Assembly: GCA_023897205.1 (NCBI GenBank)
Contig: JAHWDD010000004.1
Span: forward strand, 5,270,001-5,334,000
DNA length: 64,000 bases
Reading direction: 5' to 3'
Origin: Exophiala sp. HKRS030
Taxonomy: Eukaryota; Ascomycota; Eurotiomycetes; Chaetothyriales; Herpotrichiellaceae
The translations under genes and the position numbers were made by a program. The notes beneath the pieces were generated by a model. That model was given only the letters and a program-made list of their open reading frames with translations. It made no database searches and was not told the origin of the DNA. Position 1 is the first letter of the stretch. Each line of letters opens with the position of its first letter. Positions 43,523-57,200 of this stretch are shown here, one piece after another.

Positions 43523-45390
43523 CTACAACAAGATCATACCGGCACCAGAAACCAATGCCACCGATAGATACAATGCAATCTGGAGGAAACCAAAGTGACT
43601 TGAGGCAGAGAATGTGTGAGCACTAGCGTTTGCGCTGCTGCTGCTTCCACCGGAGCTACCACTGCCCGAGGCACGAGCGGTGCCACTTGGAGCCGAAGTG
43701 ACAGTACCAGTACCGGCGCTACCAGCCTGGCTGATCAATTGCTGACAAGTGCCAGTAGGTGTGACAGGTGATTGAATAGTGGCAGATCCAGAGAAGTCGC
43801 AAGCAGAAGCACTATTTCCATTGACTCTGTAATAGCTGTTGAGAGCCCAGCCGAGTTGTTGTTGAGCGTTACACATGCCGTATGCACCATACTCACCCGA
43901 GGTAGCGTTGGCGGTGATACCGTCACAAACACCATCGGAAAGACCACAGACAATGCCGAAAAGTTCGCCAATGCTCTCTGAGTCGACATTGTTCGGGACG
44001 CAAGTAAGGGCACTGTACATGCACTCACACAGTTGCTGGTTGGGGGTTGGTGGCAGTTCCGACGAGGCACGCCATTCGCTGTTGACACTTGGGCATGTGG
44101 CGGCAGCGGTGTTGGTAGGGTTATAATCAGCTGAGTTTACCCCAGTGGGATTTGCGTTGGCAATCTGAGTGGCGAGGAAGTTGAAATCAGCGAGGGTAGA
44201 AACAGAGTTGCCATCGATGGTGACGAGACCTAATTGTTATGTTAGCGACGGAAAAGACCTAAAATCTGGCGGCGCTCACCATAATCGTTTGCCTCCTGGA
44301 AGTACATGTAGACGATACCACCTGACCAGACCTCGTTCATGTCTGGGCCATACAGGGCCTCGACTTCAGTAAATCTGCGGGGTTGAACCTCGTTGCAGCC
44401 GTACTCGGCAAAGAAGACAGGGACATCATAGTTTTTGAATTCTTCCGTGCGAACATCGAAGCCAGACAAGGTAAAGCTTGAGTTTCCACACCACGAATAG
44501 ATGTTGTAGCCCCAGAAATCAATGGCGTCGGTTCGGTCACCGCAGTCAAAGTAATTGGCAAGGTTTTCACGAATCTCAGCATCGTCATTGGTAGCATAGC
44601 CAACACCAATGGAACGATAGTTTTGTGCCTTAATATATGCCTTCATATCACGAACAGCGGCCTTGACGAAGGCGCTTGCGTCTGTGTTTGTGTTGTTGTT
44701 TGAGACTTCATTGCCAGCAAAGAAACCCAAAATATTTGTATAGTTGGCAACGCTGTCGATGACGGAGGTGTAACGAGCGTAGAGATCATCGTTCCAAGTT
44801 GGGCTTGATCGGATGATGGAGTTGCCAGGGGAGGAGAGATCGGCAATAACGTAGATTCCAGCATCTGTCAACAGCTGCATGCACTCGTCGTGGTTTGCAG
44901 TTGGATCGAGTGCATAAACACGGATTGTATTTGTTCCTAGAGCTTGTAGATAGGGAATGTCTCGTCGGCACTTGTCTGCATCGGCCAAGGGATCGATATA
45001 GTTGTCGGTTCCACCAGTGGACGTGGCCGTGCTGTTGGTGCTGAACTCCTCTTTTCCATACATTAGTTCTTGGCTCGGAATATGAAAGGGTCATGTGTAG
45101 ACGGACCTTGATAAGCAACGCCTTTCATGTAACTATATGTTGCGTTAGTGATTGATCAAAGCCAAGTTGGAGGGCTGCCCGTGACTTACAACTGAGTACC
45201 ATTGTTTTCATAAAAGAATTTCGAGCCCTAGAATCAAGTAATGGTCAGTAGGTGAAAAGACATACAAGGCTCCGTTTTGGTAAGAGGTTGGACAGACCTT
45301 GATGACGATAGGAGGCAGATCAGCATAGGCAGATTGCAAGAAGAAGGCAGCGCCTGCAATAGCAGTCGCGGTAGCGGAGAAAGACTTCAT
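43523..45390 (-). CDS. GPI-anchored 1,3-beta-glucanosyltransferase, GH72 + CBM43 (GEL/GAS family)
   Basis: Cell-wall enzyme that splits a beta-1,3-glucan chain and transfers it to another, elongating side chains. Exons 45390-45298, 45227-45190, 45132-45107, 45050-44280 and 44229-43523 give 544 residues. Seen: a signal peptide (cleavage after about residue 23, ...QSAYA), the GH72 start [21 protein letters not shown], acid/base Glu in [10 protein letters not shown] (about E167), nucleophile Glu in FFAEYGCNE (about E268), and an X8/CBM43 cysteine module beginning at [15 protein letters not shown] Ser/Gly-rich stalk ([16 protein letters not shown]) leads to a hydrophobic GPI-type tail. Exons 2 and 3 are only 38 and 26 nt, both confirmed by phase and by family sequence. 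The CBM43 puts it in the GAS1/GAS2 and Gel4-like subgroup. Head to head with FKS1, which makes its substrate. Confidence 0.95.
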
Positions 45391-45836
45391 TGTGATGAGG
45401 ATGAATGTTTAATGTGATCCAAGAAGAAGCGAGTCTTGTCTCGAAATTAGTGATCGAGAGCAAAGGAGAATCAGAGAAGTGCTGAAGCAAGACAGGTGCT
45501 CCTTCCAAGCGGCAGAACCAGTTGTCACGATGGCTCTGATGCTTTGTACGGCAGGGATGGGAGACAAAAGTCCAGTCAGGTGCAACGAGTGTGACGAAAT
45601 TGAATATGCAAACAAAGAGGCGAGGAGCCAAAAGACAGTGTGAAAAGGACGTGCGCAAAACGACCGGCACGATTGTGAATGTTGAGGATAGAAAGGGAAA
45701 GGAATTGGTAGCGGGAGCAAAAGGATCAAGGGATGAGTTTCTGACAGGATACGGGGGAGGCGGTTGGGAGAGGATGAATTGGGATAGGCCGGGGCGCGAA
45801 CGAGTTGGGATGCGAAGGGGAAAAAATCAAAACAGC

Positions 45837-45878
45837 ATTGGGCATTGGACATTGGACATTGGACATTGGACATTGGAT
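45837..45878. repeat. Heptamer tandem repeat ATTGGAC, 6 units
   Basis: Units run ATTGGGC, four ATTGGAC, then ATTGGAT, about 450 bases upstream of the GH72 start. Each unit contains the ATTGG core, the reverse complement of CCAAT. Confidence 0.95.
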
Positions 45879-45960
45879 CTTCGGGGTACCATTGAGTAGG
45901 CCCTGGAGATGGTTTAGTGCCCTGACTACCTACAGTACCTGGAATAGTAACTACGCTATG

Positions 45961-45996
45961 ACTGTTACTGTTACTGCTACTGTGACTGTGACTGTT
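45961..45996. repeat. ACTGTT/ACTGTG hexamer repeat
   Basis: Imperfect hexamer array in the same GH72 upstream region. Confidence 0.8.
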
Positions 45997-47083
45997 CCTG
46001 CGCAGAAGAAACGCGTCTGTTTTGGTGGACGCCTCAGCTCATGCCCGCTGAGCCACGATTAGATCCCTACTACCTGGTAGGTACAGTACCTAGCGAGGAA
46101 GGAGGACTCCGTGGACGCCGTATCAGTTCCACGTACCATTGTACCATGTACCCCGTTTGTACCTAAACAATTCGTGACTGCTATAAGAACCACGCAATGG
46201 AGGATGGAGTACTATGGGGTACACAAAGCGGTACGTACTGTGACTTCTGCTTCTATCATGAAATATGTCACTCTGGCCAGACCATGACTCCACGATCGAT
46301 ATCCTTGACTTTTCGAACTCTAGGCATGCTTCTACCTGTGAATATCTCACAAGAGATTTCTTGTTCCAAAGCTTAGTATACCATGTAACGACCGACACCC
46401 CGAGACACCGTGGAATGGATTTAAAGTGATTCCTCATTATCATTGGCTGAGAGGCACCTCAAGGGGCTACCTTTGTCAGGGTTACAGATTTGTGTGATGC
46501 TTCAGATCTGCTTCACAATTGACCCTCTCACCTACCACTATTGCACGGATATGATTGGAACCTTCACGTCACCTTGTCGATTTGTGCGGGTTGGACACGC
46601 GTCCCTTGCCGTACGAGTACTCCGTAGAAGGTAGAACGCAATAGCAGTACGTAGTACCTGCTCCATTATCCGTTGAAGTAAAATGGAAGGAACAGAGACA
46701 GGCTGGCCACTGGTCAGGACTCAGGGAAGGTGCATTGGTGGACACAAAAGATCCAAAATTCAAAATTCAAAATCGCTCACACTTCTAGAATTTTCATCAA
46801 TAATTCAACTGTCAACGTGTCTCGCATTCTCCGCCTACCACGTTCCACGGCCGTTGATCAATCTCTAGTGAGAATCCCTCGACAGCGCAATGAAAACCTG
46901 AGAGGCCTGTCCCGATATCAGGATATCTTCATCGGAATCATAGTATGTGAGTGTCTCATCCAAAAAAAGACATAGAAAACTGCAAATCCCGGTCCTGCAT
47001 TCTCCAGTTACGTAGCCCTATCCTCAAGAGGTGTCTCTCAATGTTTGTGTATGCTGGTTGAAACCCGTTCATGGAGGCGAAGG

Positions 47084-47102
47084 ATGATCATGATCATGAT
47101 CA
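47084..47102. repeat. (ATGATC)3 palindromic repeat
   Basis: Three overlapping TGATCA palindromes; another ATGATCAT occurs about 40 bases downstream. Confidence 0.8.
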
Positions 47103-49940
47103 AAGCTCAAAGGCACCGCAAAAGGTCAGGTTCATGATCATCACTCATTTGCCACAGTGCACTCTAAGCAAATGATGTTGCGGGACGTTGGCTGCATGTC
47201 TCACCATGATCATCTTCGGCTGCAGGATCCCCTCGACAGCTGTCTCGAGCTCTTCAAAGCACCACCTACAAGTCCAGGAGCCAAGTCGTGTCTCGGTTGG
47301 GCCACGAGCGAAATTAAACCCTCACCAGTCGGGAAATATCAGGTTAGATGAACTCCTTCCAGAGGCTCCGTGGCCCCCTATCTCGTGCACGGCTGTCCAC
47401 GGCCATCCCACACTTTCCAAACTCCGAGTCCCAGCTGGATGATGGAGACAGTCGAGCTGTACCCCGAAACTATCGTATTCGCCAACCATTAGTATGAAGC
47501 CCCTGAAGCCACGATGGAGCACGTGTGGATTCAGCTCCGGACACCAATGCAGCGAATGCATAAGGCCTTACAACCTTAAATAGCAATCGCCACACGTCTT
47601 GATTTCCTGCTATTGCGTTTCTCACCAAAGCTTGTTTTCCACAAATCAGGGAAATATGGCACCGAGTCCTGCTTGCGAGCAATTCATCTGCCTGCCATTT
47701 GCTCAAGGCCGCGCTGTACCGGGCATCTTTGCTGCACGCACATCTAGAAGCCTTGGAGCTATTTGCAGGCTCGACAACACAAGATCAAGGTACTGTGCAT
47801 CAGCAATTTGCAACGGGACAAGTTTTTCTTGAAATTGATGAGAGCACAGACTAATACTGATCACGTCAAACTCTGCAAATGGACTCCACGTGTGGGAAGT
47901 TTGCATAACTCCGTAGATAGTGACGGTACCGGGTAGGTAGCGCTCGGTGCCAGACTTTTTTTACTCCACAGAGACGCTATGCCGATCCGTTATCAGAGCC
48001 ACAAAAATCTATGATGCACTTTGACAGTCGTTGCCGATGGGTCTGGGTTCTATTATTACGCCGACCAGATACACACATCATACATGACAAAATGCAGAAA
48101 AATTCTAGCAAGGGGGATTAGCCGATGGTGGCGTATAGGTACTGTGGTATGTCTGGATAACTGGCCACACCCTGACTCGCTAGAGTGATATAGCAATGAA
48201 CTTGGAGTTCCAGAGATGCCGAAGTCAGGCGTGGATATCTCGGAGAATTTTTCCACACAGCATGAAGTTGTCGTGAGTTTTGAGTGCTAAATCAGATATG
48301 CCTGTAGGTGCATATGTGGACAGCGGGAACACTTGGCTGCATAATGGCCTCTGCGAGAGAATGGCTTTAGACAAATTACAATCTACGCTCAAGAGGCCGT
48401 TGCGGCAGGCTTGAGAGGTTTCTCGAGACAAATCACATAAGCATTGGAACGATAGATGCATGGCTAGGTAGTGAACGACTGTCTTAATTCCGTCGGCTAG
48501 GACAATTGTGATATTGTACACCTTAAGAGCGATACTCCACGCTGACTGAATTATGCACAAGTCCCACAGAGTCCTGCTTTGAGGAATGAGATTGTCCATA
48601 GAAGGCCTGAAGAGGACAGTAATCAAGGTGTTTTACGTAGAGGTCATCAACGAGTAACACACGGACTGATTGCACGGAATTTCCTATCCGACGACCTGCG
48701 CCTCAGAGCAATCTCTCGGTCGTAGCGAAAGTCTCGGAGCTTCGGACGAAGTTCCATAGGATGAAATAGCGTATGTTGGTGAAATAGCAAGTACCCCAGG
48801 GTGGCAGGTAATCCTGATAGTCTAGTAGACACTCAGAAGTCACGGTCACTGTAGGCAGGTGGTAGGTAGGCAGTTGTTACACGGACGGGTGAGGACATAC
48901 CTGACCCGGAAGACTGCATCCATCTGAAGATCATGATAGAAGATCTGCAACACAAACTGAAACAGCATTGTGTGTGACGAGATGTTTAGAGAGTCGAGAT
49001 TCAGTCCACAAATCGATACCGCCTTTGCCATAAATCTATGACCTGTATACATGGATGCCTCAAAGACTGAGAAAGTGTTCTACGAATCATGTCCCAATGG
49101 TGTCTCCAATGACTTGATTCGGACTCGATAGACACTGGCATAGCCACTCGGCACACGGAGCTACAAGCCACGGCCTTCGGGAGGCGTCGCCAGAGATAGA
49201 AACTTGTACATAAGGCAGATGGACGGGCACTGGCTGGAGCGCTGGAGGGCTGCAGGTATATGCAACGGGGCGGAAGCGCAGTCCGTAGCGTCAGCCAGTC
49301 GCCTGTTGGTTGGCAAGCACCTGGCAAGGACGGAGTACTGCAGGCAGGTGGCAGGCAGGGTGCAGGAGGCGTAGAATGCATGACGCGCTGCAAAGTGTCG
49401 CAATTGACCAACTCTCAACGAATTTTGTGCAAGACGGAGGTTTCTGGAGAATTGAGAGTATTCCGGACGAGATATGCAGACGGGGCGATTACGGAGGACT
49501 TGGACACTCTCACTCTAGGCACTTGCTACGTGACTAGCCGGCGTCTCTGGGTGTCTAGAGAACTTGGAATTGATAACTATCATCCCAAAACATGACCGCT
49601 CCCGGGCTTAGGCTATCAGCCGCTAGGGGCAAGGTACCGCGTGTGGGTGCTTTTGTGGGGCCTTTGTGAGTGTGTTTGTGTGCATGTGTGTGGCGTTGTG
49701 CCTCCCGTGGAAGATCTGTGCGTTGCCAGGGCCTGAAATCAAGCTCCCCCTTGTTTGACTTGGGCGGCGAATCCTAGGCGTTGTAGCTACCACACTGTGC
49801 CCCATTAGGCAAAGATTCATCAACCTCTGGGCTCCGTGGGCCCCCAACAGTTGGCTTGTCCCCTGTCGCCGAAATCAACCTAAAGTCTCCACCGGCTCCC
49901 CTCTTCTTCCTCCACTGATGACGAGTGACGAGGAATGAGT

Positions 49941-49970
49941 GGCCAGGAGTGACCAGGAGAGACCAGGAGC
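49941..49970. repeat. Decamer GRCCAGGAGN tandem repeat
   Basis: Three direct decamer copies with degenerate flanking copies on both sides, in the FKS1 upstream region. Confidence 0.8.
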
Positions 49971-51271
49971 CACCAGTAGTGGCCAATTGGTGTCCACCGA
50001 CCCAGTGCTCACTCCACGAGTCTCTGATTCAATGACTGTCAAGGTGTCAACCAAACAATTTCTAAGCCTGGAGATTGGGTCCTGGCTCTGATTGAGAGGA
50101 CCTCTCGACCTGCCACGGCCAGCCCCAGGCCCTCCTCCTTGTTTTCTCGTCTCCTCGTCTCCTAACGTCCCTCGTTTTTGCCTGGCCGCATCCTTAGACT
50201 TGCCTTAGACTACCCCTAAGATTCCAAACTCAAACAAGCGAATCAGGCACCCTGTTGACTTAGTGCCAAAAGCTGTCCTGGTCCCTGGCAGTCCTGAACT
50301 CCTGGAACTCCTGGCCCACACATCCAGTTTACTAGTCACCCAGTCACTCAGTCCCTCAGTCCCTCCGTGTCCCCCCATCACTTGTAGGCTGGCCTCTCAA
50401 CGAGCACCCGCACTGGCATATACACGCTTTCCACGCGTTATCCTACCCGGGCCAGCCTAAGCTGAGTCCCTTCCGCAATCTGCAATCTTGAACTTTTTAT
50501 TCTTTGTCGCCTTCTTCACTACCCTAACCCATCGACCTACCAGCCTCATTCCCGCCAACCCTACGGTCTACCTCCAGTCGTTCTTTCATTCTTTCTTCTC
50601 ATCAGTCTCCTCCTTCTTTCGCTTCTATCGCTGCGGAACAAAGGCAGGAGCTGCGGAGGACTTGTACTCAACTTCTCACCACATCAGATTCCAAAAGGCT
50701 GGGCACAGGGCCAACGCAGCCTCCAAACTCCAACCCCGACCGGGCTGCAAACGCTGCAAGAACCAAGCCCTAAGCCCCAACGGCACACGCCTCGACTGCA
50801 GGTGCATTGGCTGAGCAACCAACTCTCCTCCCTACCTATACACACCCTCACTGTCGTTTCACAACAATCAACTGTGCCTGCAATCGCTATTTTCCCTTTT
50901 CACCTGCGAATATCGATCGTGTTTGCAATCCGATTGCCTACCTTAATCTCAGTCCGTACCGGGCTCAATTCACCTCACGATCTTCCGGCGACTCTGCAAC
51001 CACTTTTCATCATTTTCTGTCCCGCTTACCCCTAAAAGCCACTCGCTGCTTACCCGTGCATATACCTAATAATATCACCACTTGAATAAGCACAACCTCG
51101 AGTTTTACCGACCAGGAATATTTCATGGGACATTTGTAAAGTATGTGCTCGGAATTCTTGCTCCCTGCGACACGGAAGCACCCTGCTCCTGCGCACGAGC
51201 CCTGATCATCCACATCTTTTAAACACCGCGAGCCAAACTAACACGTTGATCCTTAGGAAACACCTTCCAAC

Positions 51272-54200
51272 ATGTCTGGCCACCCGCAACACCCGCAAGG
51301 CGGCTATGACGATGGCTACGGCCAACAGCAGCATCATCCCAATGATGCGTACTACCAGGATGACCGAGGGTACAATGATCAGTACTATGACGAGAGAGAC
51401 CAAAGAGATCCACGTCAACACGGTGGTCAGGGATACTACGACGAATCGTAAGAAGACGCGTTCCCTTCAACAAGCTTACCAAGTCTCAAGAGGGTGCTAA
51501 CTTGTGACAGTGGCTACTATAACGCAGACGCGTCCAACCCTTACCACAATGATGGTGGTTACTACGAAGGCCACCAAGGCTACCAACAGGACGACTACTA
51601 TGATGGCCAGTACTACGACCAGGGAGCTGCTGGACAGCATCACCAGGGTCAGCAGCCCCGTCGTCGCGGCCACGACTCAGAGGAAGACTCAGAGACATTT
51701 AGCGACTTCACCATGAGATCCGACATGGCTCGTGCTGCTGAGATGGACTACTATGGTCGAGGTGACGAGCGTTACAACAGTGGCTATGATGGTGGCCGTG
51801 GGTACCGACCTCCATCTTCACAAATCTCATACGGTGGTAATCGATCTTCTGGTGCTTCAACCCCCATTTACGGCATGGACTATAACAACGCTCTGCCAGC
51901 TGGCCAACGTTCAAGAGAGCCCTATCCTGCCTGGACATCCGATGCCCAGATCCCCTTGTCCAAAGAGGAGGTCGAAGACATCTTTCTGGATCTGACAGCC
52001 AAGTTTGGTTTCCAACGTGACAGCATGCGAAACATGTACGACCACATGATGACTCTACTGGACTCTCGAGCTTCTCGAATGACTCCAAACCAGGCATTGT
52101 TGTCTCTGCACGCTGATTATATTGGTGGTGACAACGCCAATTACCGCAGGTGGTATTTTGCTGCTCATTTGGACCTTGACGACGCTGTGGGTTTTGCGAA
52201 CATGAATTTGGGCAAAGCCAACCGTCGTACCAGAAAAGCACGTAAAGCAGCCGCGAAGAAGGCAAAAGAAAACCCACAAAACGAGGAACAAACTCTCGAG
52301 GCTTTGGAGGGAGACAACTCCTTGGAAGCTGCTGAATACCGCTGGAAGACCAGGATGAATAAAATGTCACAACATGATCGCGCTCGGCAAATTGCCTTGT
52401 ATCTGTTGTGTTGGGGAGAAGCGAATCAAGTCCGATTCATGCCCGAAACACTTTGCTTCATCTTCAAGTGTGCAGATGACTATCTTCACTCTCCCGCTTG
52501 TCAAGCACGAGTCGAACCTGTCGAGGAGTTCACCTACCTCAACAATGTCATTACCCCACTCTATACATACATCCGAGACCAGTGCTACGAAATTATTGAT
52601 GGCAAGTACGTTCGCCGTGAGCGTGACCACAACAAAGTCATTGGTTACGATGATATCAATCAACTCTTCTGGTATCCCGAGGGTATTGAAAGGATTATCA
52701 TGGAAGACAAGTCTCGCATCGTCGACCTGCCCCCAGCCGAGCGTTACTTGAAGCTCAAGGACGTCAATTGGAAGAAAGTCTTCTTCAAGACTTACAAGGA
52801 GACTCGATCTTGGTTCCACTTGTTGGTCAACTTCAATCGTATCTGGGTCATTCATTTGACGACTTTCTGGTTCTACACTGCTTTCAACTCTCCCACGCTC
52901 TACACCCAAAACTACCAACAACAGCTCAACAACAAGCCTGATTCTCCTGTTCAATGGTCTGTAGTCGCTCTTGGTGGCGCGGTTGCATCCCTCATCCAAA
53001 TCTTGGCAACTCTGGTAGAATGGTCCTACGTGCCTCGTCGGTGGGCAGGCGCTCAACATTTGACCAAACGACTTCTCTTCTTGATCGCAGTCTTGGTTTT
53101 GAACGTGGCGCCGAGTGGTTACATCTTCTTCTTCAACCAGACATCACGTATCTCTTTGATTCTAGGAGTCGTTCAGTTCCTGATTGCACTGGCTACATTC
53201 TTCTTCTTCTCAATCATGCCGTTGGGTGGTTTGTTTGGCAGTTACTTGACACGCAACTCGCGTCAATACGTTGCAAGCCAAACCTTTACTGCCTCGTATC
53301 CTCGTCTGAAGGGAAATGATATGTGGATGTCGTATGGTCTCTGGGTGATGGTTTTCGCCGCCAAATTGGCCGAATCCTACTTTTTCCTCACTCTTTCCTT
53401 CCGAGATCCCATCAAAATCCTGTCATATACAAAGATCAGAAACTGTGCTGGAGACGCCATCCTCAAAGATTACCTGTGCAAGTACCAGCCTCAGATTCTT
53501 CTGGGCATCATGTTCTTCACTGATTTGGTTCTCTTCTTTTTGGATACCTATCTGTGGTACATTATCTGGAACTGTGTTTTCTCGGTTGCTCGATCATTCT
53601 ACCTTGGTGTATCTATCTGGACCCCATGGCGAAACATCTTTTCTCGTCTGCCTAAACGTATCTACTCCAAGGTCCTGGCCACTACCGACATGGAGATCAA
53701 GTACAAACCCAAGGTACTTATTTCTCAAGTCTGGAATGCAATCGTCATTTCCATGTACAGAGAACATTTGTTGGCAATCGACCATGTCCAGAAGTTGCTC
53801 TATCACCAGGTTCCGTCGGAGCAAGAGGGCAAGCGCACCCTTCGCGCCCCTACCTTTTTCGTTTCGCAGGAAGATCACTCTTTCAAAACAGAATTCTTCC
53901 CGTCTCAGAGCGAGGCCGAGCGCCGTATCTCTTTCTTCGCACAGTCACTTTCTACGCCCATTCCTGAGCCTCTACCAGTCGACAATATGCCCACTTTCAC
54001 CGTCCTCATTCCTCATTATGGCGAGAAGATCCTGTTGTCTCTTCGAGAAATCATTCGCGAGGACGAGCCATACTCCAGAGTCACCCTGCTTGAATACCTG
54101 AAGCAATTGCATCCTCACGAATGGGACTGCTTCGTCAAGGACACCAAAATCTTGGCCGACGAGACCTCGCAATTCAATGGAGATTATGAGAAATCGGAAA

Positions 54201-57200
54201 AGGATACAGCCAAAAGCAAGATTGATGATCTGCCGTTCTACTGCATTGGATTCAAGTCTGCGGCTCCCGAATACACTCTGCGGACTCGTATTTGGGCATC
54301 TCTCCGCTCTCAGACCTTGTACCGTACCATTTCTGGCTTCATGAACTACAGCCGAGCAATCAAGCTTCTCTATCGCGTTGAAAACCCGGAAGTCGTTCAA
54401 ATGTTTGGAGGTAACTCAGACAAACTTGAGCGAGAGCTCGAACGCATGGCTCGCCGTAAGTTCAAGATTGTCGTCTCAATGCAACGATATGCCAAGTTTA
54501 AGAAAGAAGAACGCGAAAACACTGAATTCTTGTTGCGAGCATATCCTGATCTTCAGATTGCTTATCTGGACGAAGAGCCGCCTGCTGTCGAAGGCGAAGA
54601 GCCTCGTCTCTACTCTGCACTGATTGATGGTCATTCTGAATTGATGGAGAACGGTATGAGACGACCCAAGTTCAGAGTCCAGCTTTCTGGCAATCCCATT
54701 CTTGGAGACGGAAAATCCGACAACCAGAACCATGCTATCATTTTCTACCGTGGCGAATACATCCAACTTATTGATGCTAATCAGGACAACTATCTTGAAG
54801 AGTGCTTGAAGATTCGAAGTGTCCTAGCAGAGTTTGAGGAGATGACGACCGACAATGTTTCCCCCTACACTCCTGGTGTTGCTCCCACGAAGACGAACCC
54901 CGTTGCTATTCTTGGTGCTCGCGAGTATATCTTCTCTGAGAACATTGGTGTTCTTGGTGATGTCGCTGCAGGGAAAGAACAAACTTTCGGTACTCTATTC
55001 GCTCGTACACTGGCTCAAATTGGTGGCAAGCTTCACTATGGTCATCCTGATTTCTTGAACGGTGTCTTCATGACTACTCGTGGTGGTGTTTCGAAAGCTC
55101 AGAAAGGTCTCCATCTCAACGAAGATATCTACGCTGGAATGAACGCTCTCATCCGTGGTGGTCGCATAAAGCACTGCGAATACTATCAGTGTGGTAAAGG
55201 TCGTGATCTCGGTTTCGGATCTATTCTCAACTTCACAACCAAGATCGGAACAGGTATGGGTGAACAGATGTTGTCTCGAGAGTACTACTATCTCGGCACG
55301 CAACTTCCTCTCGATCGTTTCCTTTCATTCTATTACGCACATCCTGGTTTCCATATCAATAACATGTTCATCATGTTGTCGGTGCAGTTGTTCATGATTG
55401 TCCTCATCAACTTGGGTGCACTTCGACACGAGACTATCCTTTGTCGATACAACCGGAATGTTCCTCCCACCGATCCTCTCCGACCCACTGGTTGCACCAA
55501 TCTTTCACCTATCATGGAGTGGGTAGATCGCTGCATTGTCTCCATCTTCATCGTCTTTTTCATCTCTTTCGTTCCTCTGGTTGTTCAGGAATTGACTGAG
55601 CGTGGATTCTGGCGTGCTGCAACCCGTCTTGCCAAACATTTCGCATCAGCTTCTCCAGTCTTCGAGGTCTTTGTCTGCCAAATCTATGCCAGCTCAATCC
55701 AGCAGGATCTGTCATTCGGTGGCGCTCGCTACATCGGAACTGGTCGTGGCTTTGCTACTGCTCGAATTCCATTCGGCGTGTTGTATTCCCGATTTGCTGG
55801 TCCCTCCATCTACATGGGTGCGCGATCACTGATGATGTTACTGTTTGCGACGATCACTGTTTGGGGACCTTGGCTGTTATGGTTCTACCTTACCCTGCTT
55901 GGTTTGTGTATCTCACCATTCATTTTCAACCCTCACCAATTTGCCTGGACGGACTTTTTCATCGATTACCGAGATTACCTTAGATGGCTATCTCGTGGTA
56001 ACTCGCGCTCTCACGCATCCTCTTGGATCGCCTTTTGCAGACTCTCGCGTACTCGTCTTACAGGTTTCAAGCGAAAGGCCCTGGGTTCTCCTTCGGAGAA
56101 GCTTTCTGGCGATGTCCCACGTGCAAGATTCACTAGCATATTCTTCAGCGAAATCATCGGTCCTTTAGTTCTCGTCTGTCTGACACTCATTCCCTACCTT
56201 TTCATCAATGCTCAGACGGGTGTGGTTGAAGATGTCCGCCCAGCCACCAACTCTCTCATCCGTGTGGCAATTGTTGCATTTGCGCCAATTGCTGTCAACG
56301 CCGGTGTTCTTGCAGCCTTCTTCGGCATGGCATGCTGCATGGGTCCTGTTTTGAGTATGTGCTGCAAGAAATTTGGTTCCGTCCTCGCCGCCATCGCCCA
56401 TGCTATCGCAGTCATCATGCTTTTTGCATTCTGGGAAGTCATGTTCTTCCTGGAGGGATGGATCTTCGCCAAGGCTCTTTTGGGTATGATCGCAGTGGTG
56501 GCACTTCAGCGATTCATTTTCAAGCTGATCATTGCTCTCGCGCTCACTCGCGAGTTCAAGGCTGATTCGTCAAACATCGCCTTCTGGACTGGAAAATGGT
56601 ATTCCATGGGTTGGCATTCAATGTCGCAACCCGCTCGAGAATTCCTCTGCAAGATCACCGAACTGGGGTTCTTCGCTGCTGATTTCATCTTGGGACACAT
56701 CATCATGTTCATCTTCCTCCCAGCCTTGTGTGTTCCTTATATCGACAAGTTCCACTCGGTTATGCTGTTCTGGCTCCGACCTAGGTAAGTTTCCATTGTT
56801 TGAATTCTTAAGCGTTTACTAATTTCTATCCAGTCGCCAAATTCGACCACCGATCTACTCCATCAAGCAATCGAGACTCCGCAAGAGACGTGTAATCCGC
56901 TACGCGATCCTCTACTTCGTCCTTTTGATCGTCTTCCTTGCTTTGATCGTCGGTCCTGTCATAATCCGCAACTACTTCACCGTGAATTTGTCCATTCCCA
57001 TGGATCTCGCTCAACCTACTGGTCAAAACAACAACGACACATTCAGCAGCATTACTGGGTCGGCCTTGGTTGATTTCGGAAATGGTGGTGGCGCCGCGGC
57101 CACCGGTGGTGGTGGAAGTGCCACAGCCTCAGCAGCTGCCGCTACCTCAAGCAGCAGCGACCCATTCTCCTTTGGTGGTGGTCGATTTGTTCGATGGTAG
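51272..57200 (+). CDS. FKS1: 1,3-beta-D-glucan synthase catalytic subunit
   Basis: Multi-pass plasma-membrane GT48 enzyme that polymerises UDP-glucose into the main cell-wall glucan; the echinocandin target, regulated by Rho1. Exons 51272-51447, 51511-56784 and 56834-57200 give 1938 residues, the usual size. The N-terminus is a long Gly/Tyr/Gln/Asp-rich disordered tail, followed by the FKS1_dom1 region ([20 protein letters not shown]), a first TM bundle, the large cytosolic catalytic region ([61 protein letters not shown]) and a second TM bundle. Hot spot 1 reads FLTLSFRDP at about 684-692; the hot spot 2 equivalent is EWVDRCIV at about 1395-1402. The last exon holds a final TM helix and a Gly/Ala/Ser tail. 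Both introns fall in the terminal parts. The upstream region and possible leader are shared with GH72. Confidence 0.98.

Larger units (their letters stand above)
45391..51271. other. 5.9-kb divergent region between GH72 and FKS1
   Basis: No coding gene supported. It holds the promoters of both cell-wall genes, several short repeats, a (ATGATC)n patch, TACTCCGTAG-type motifs (46618, 47907), and from about 50100 onward a C/T-rich tract that probably includes a long FKS1 5' leader with small upstream ATGs. Confidence 0.5.
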
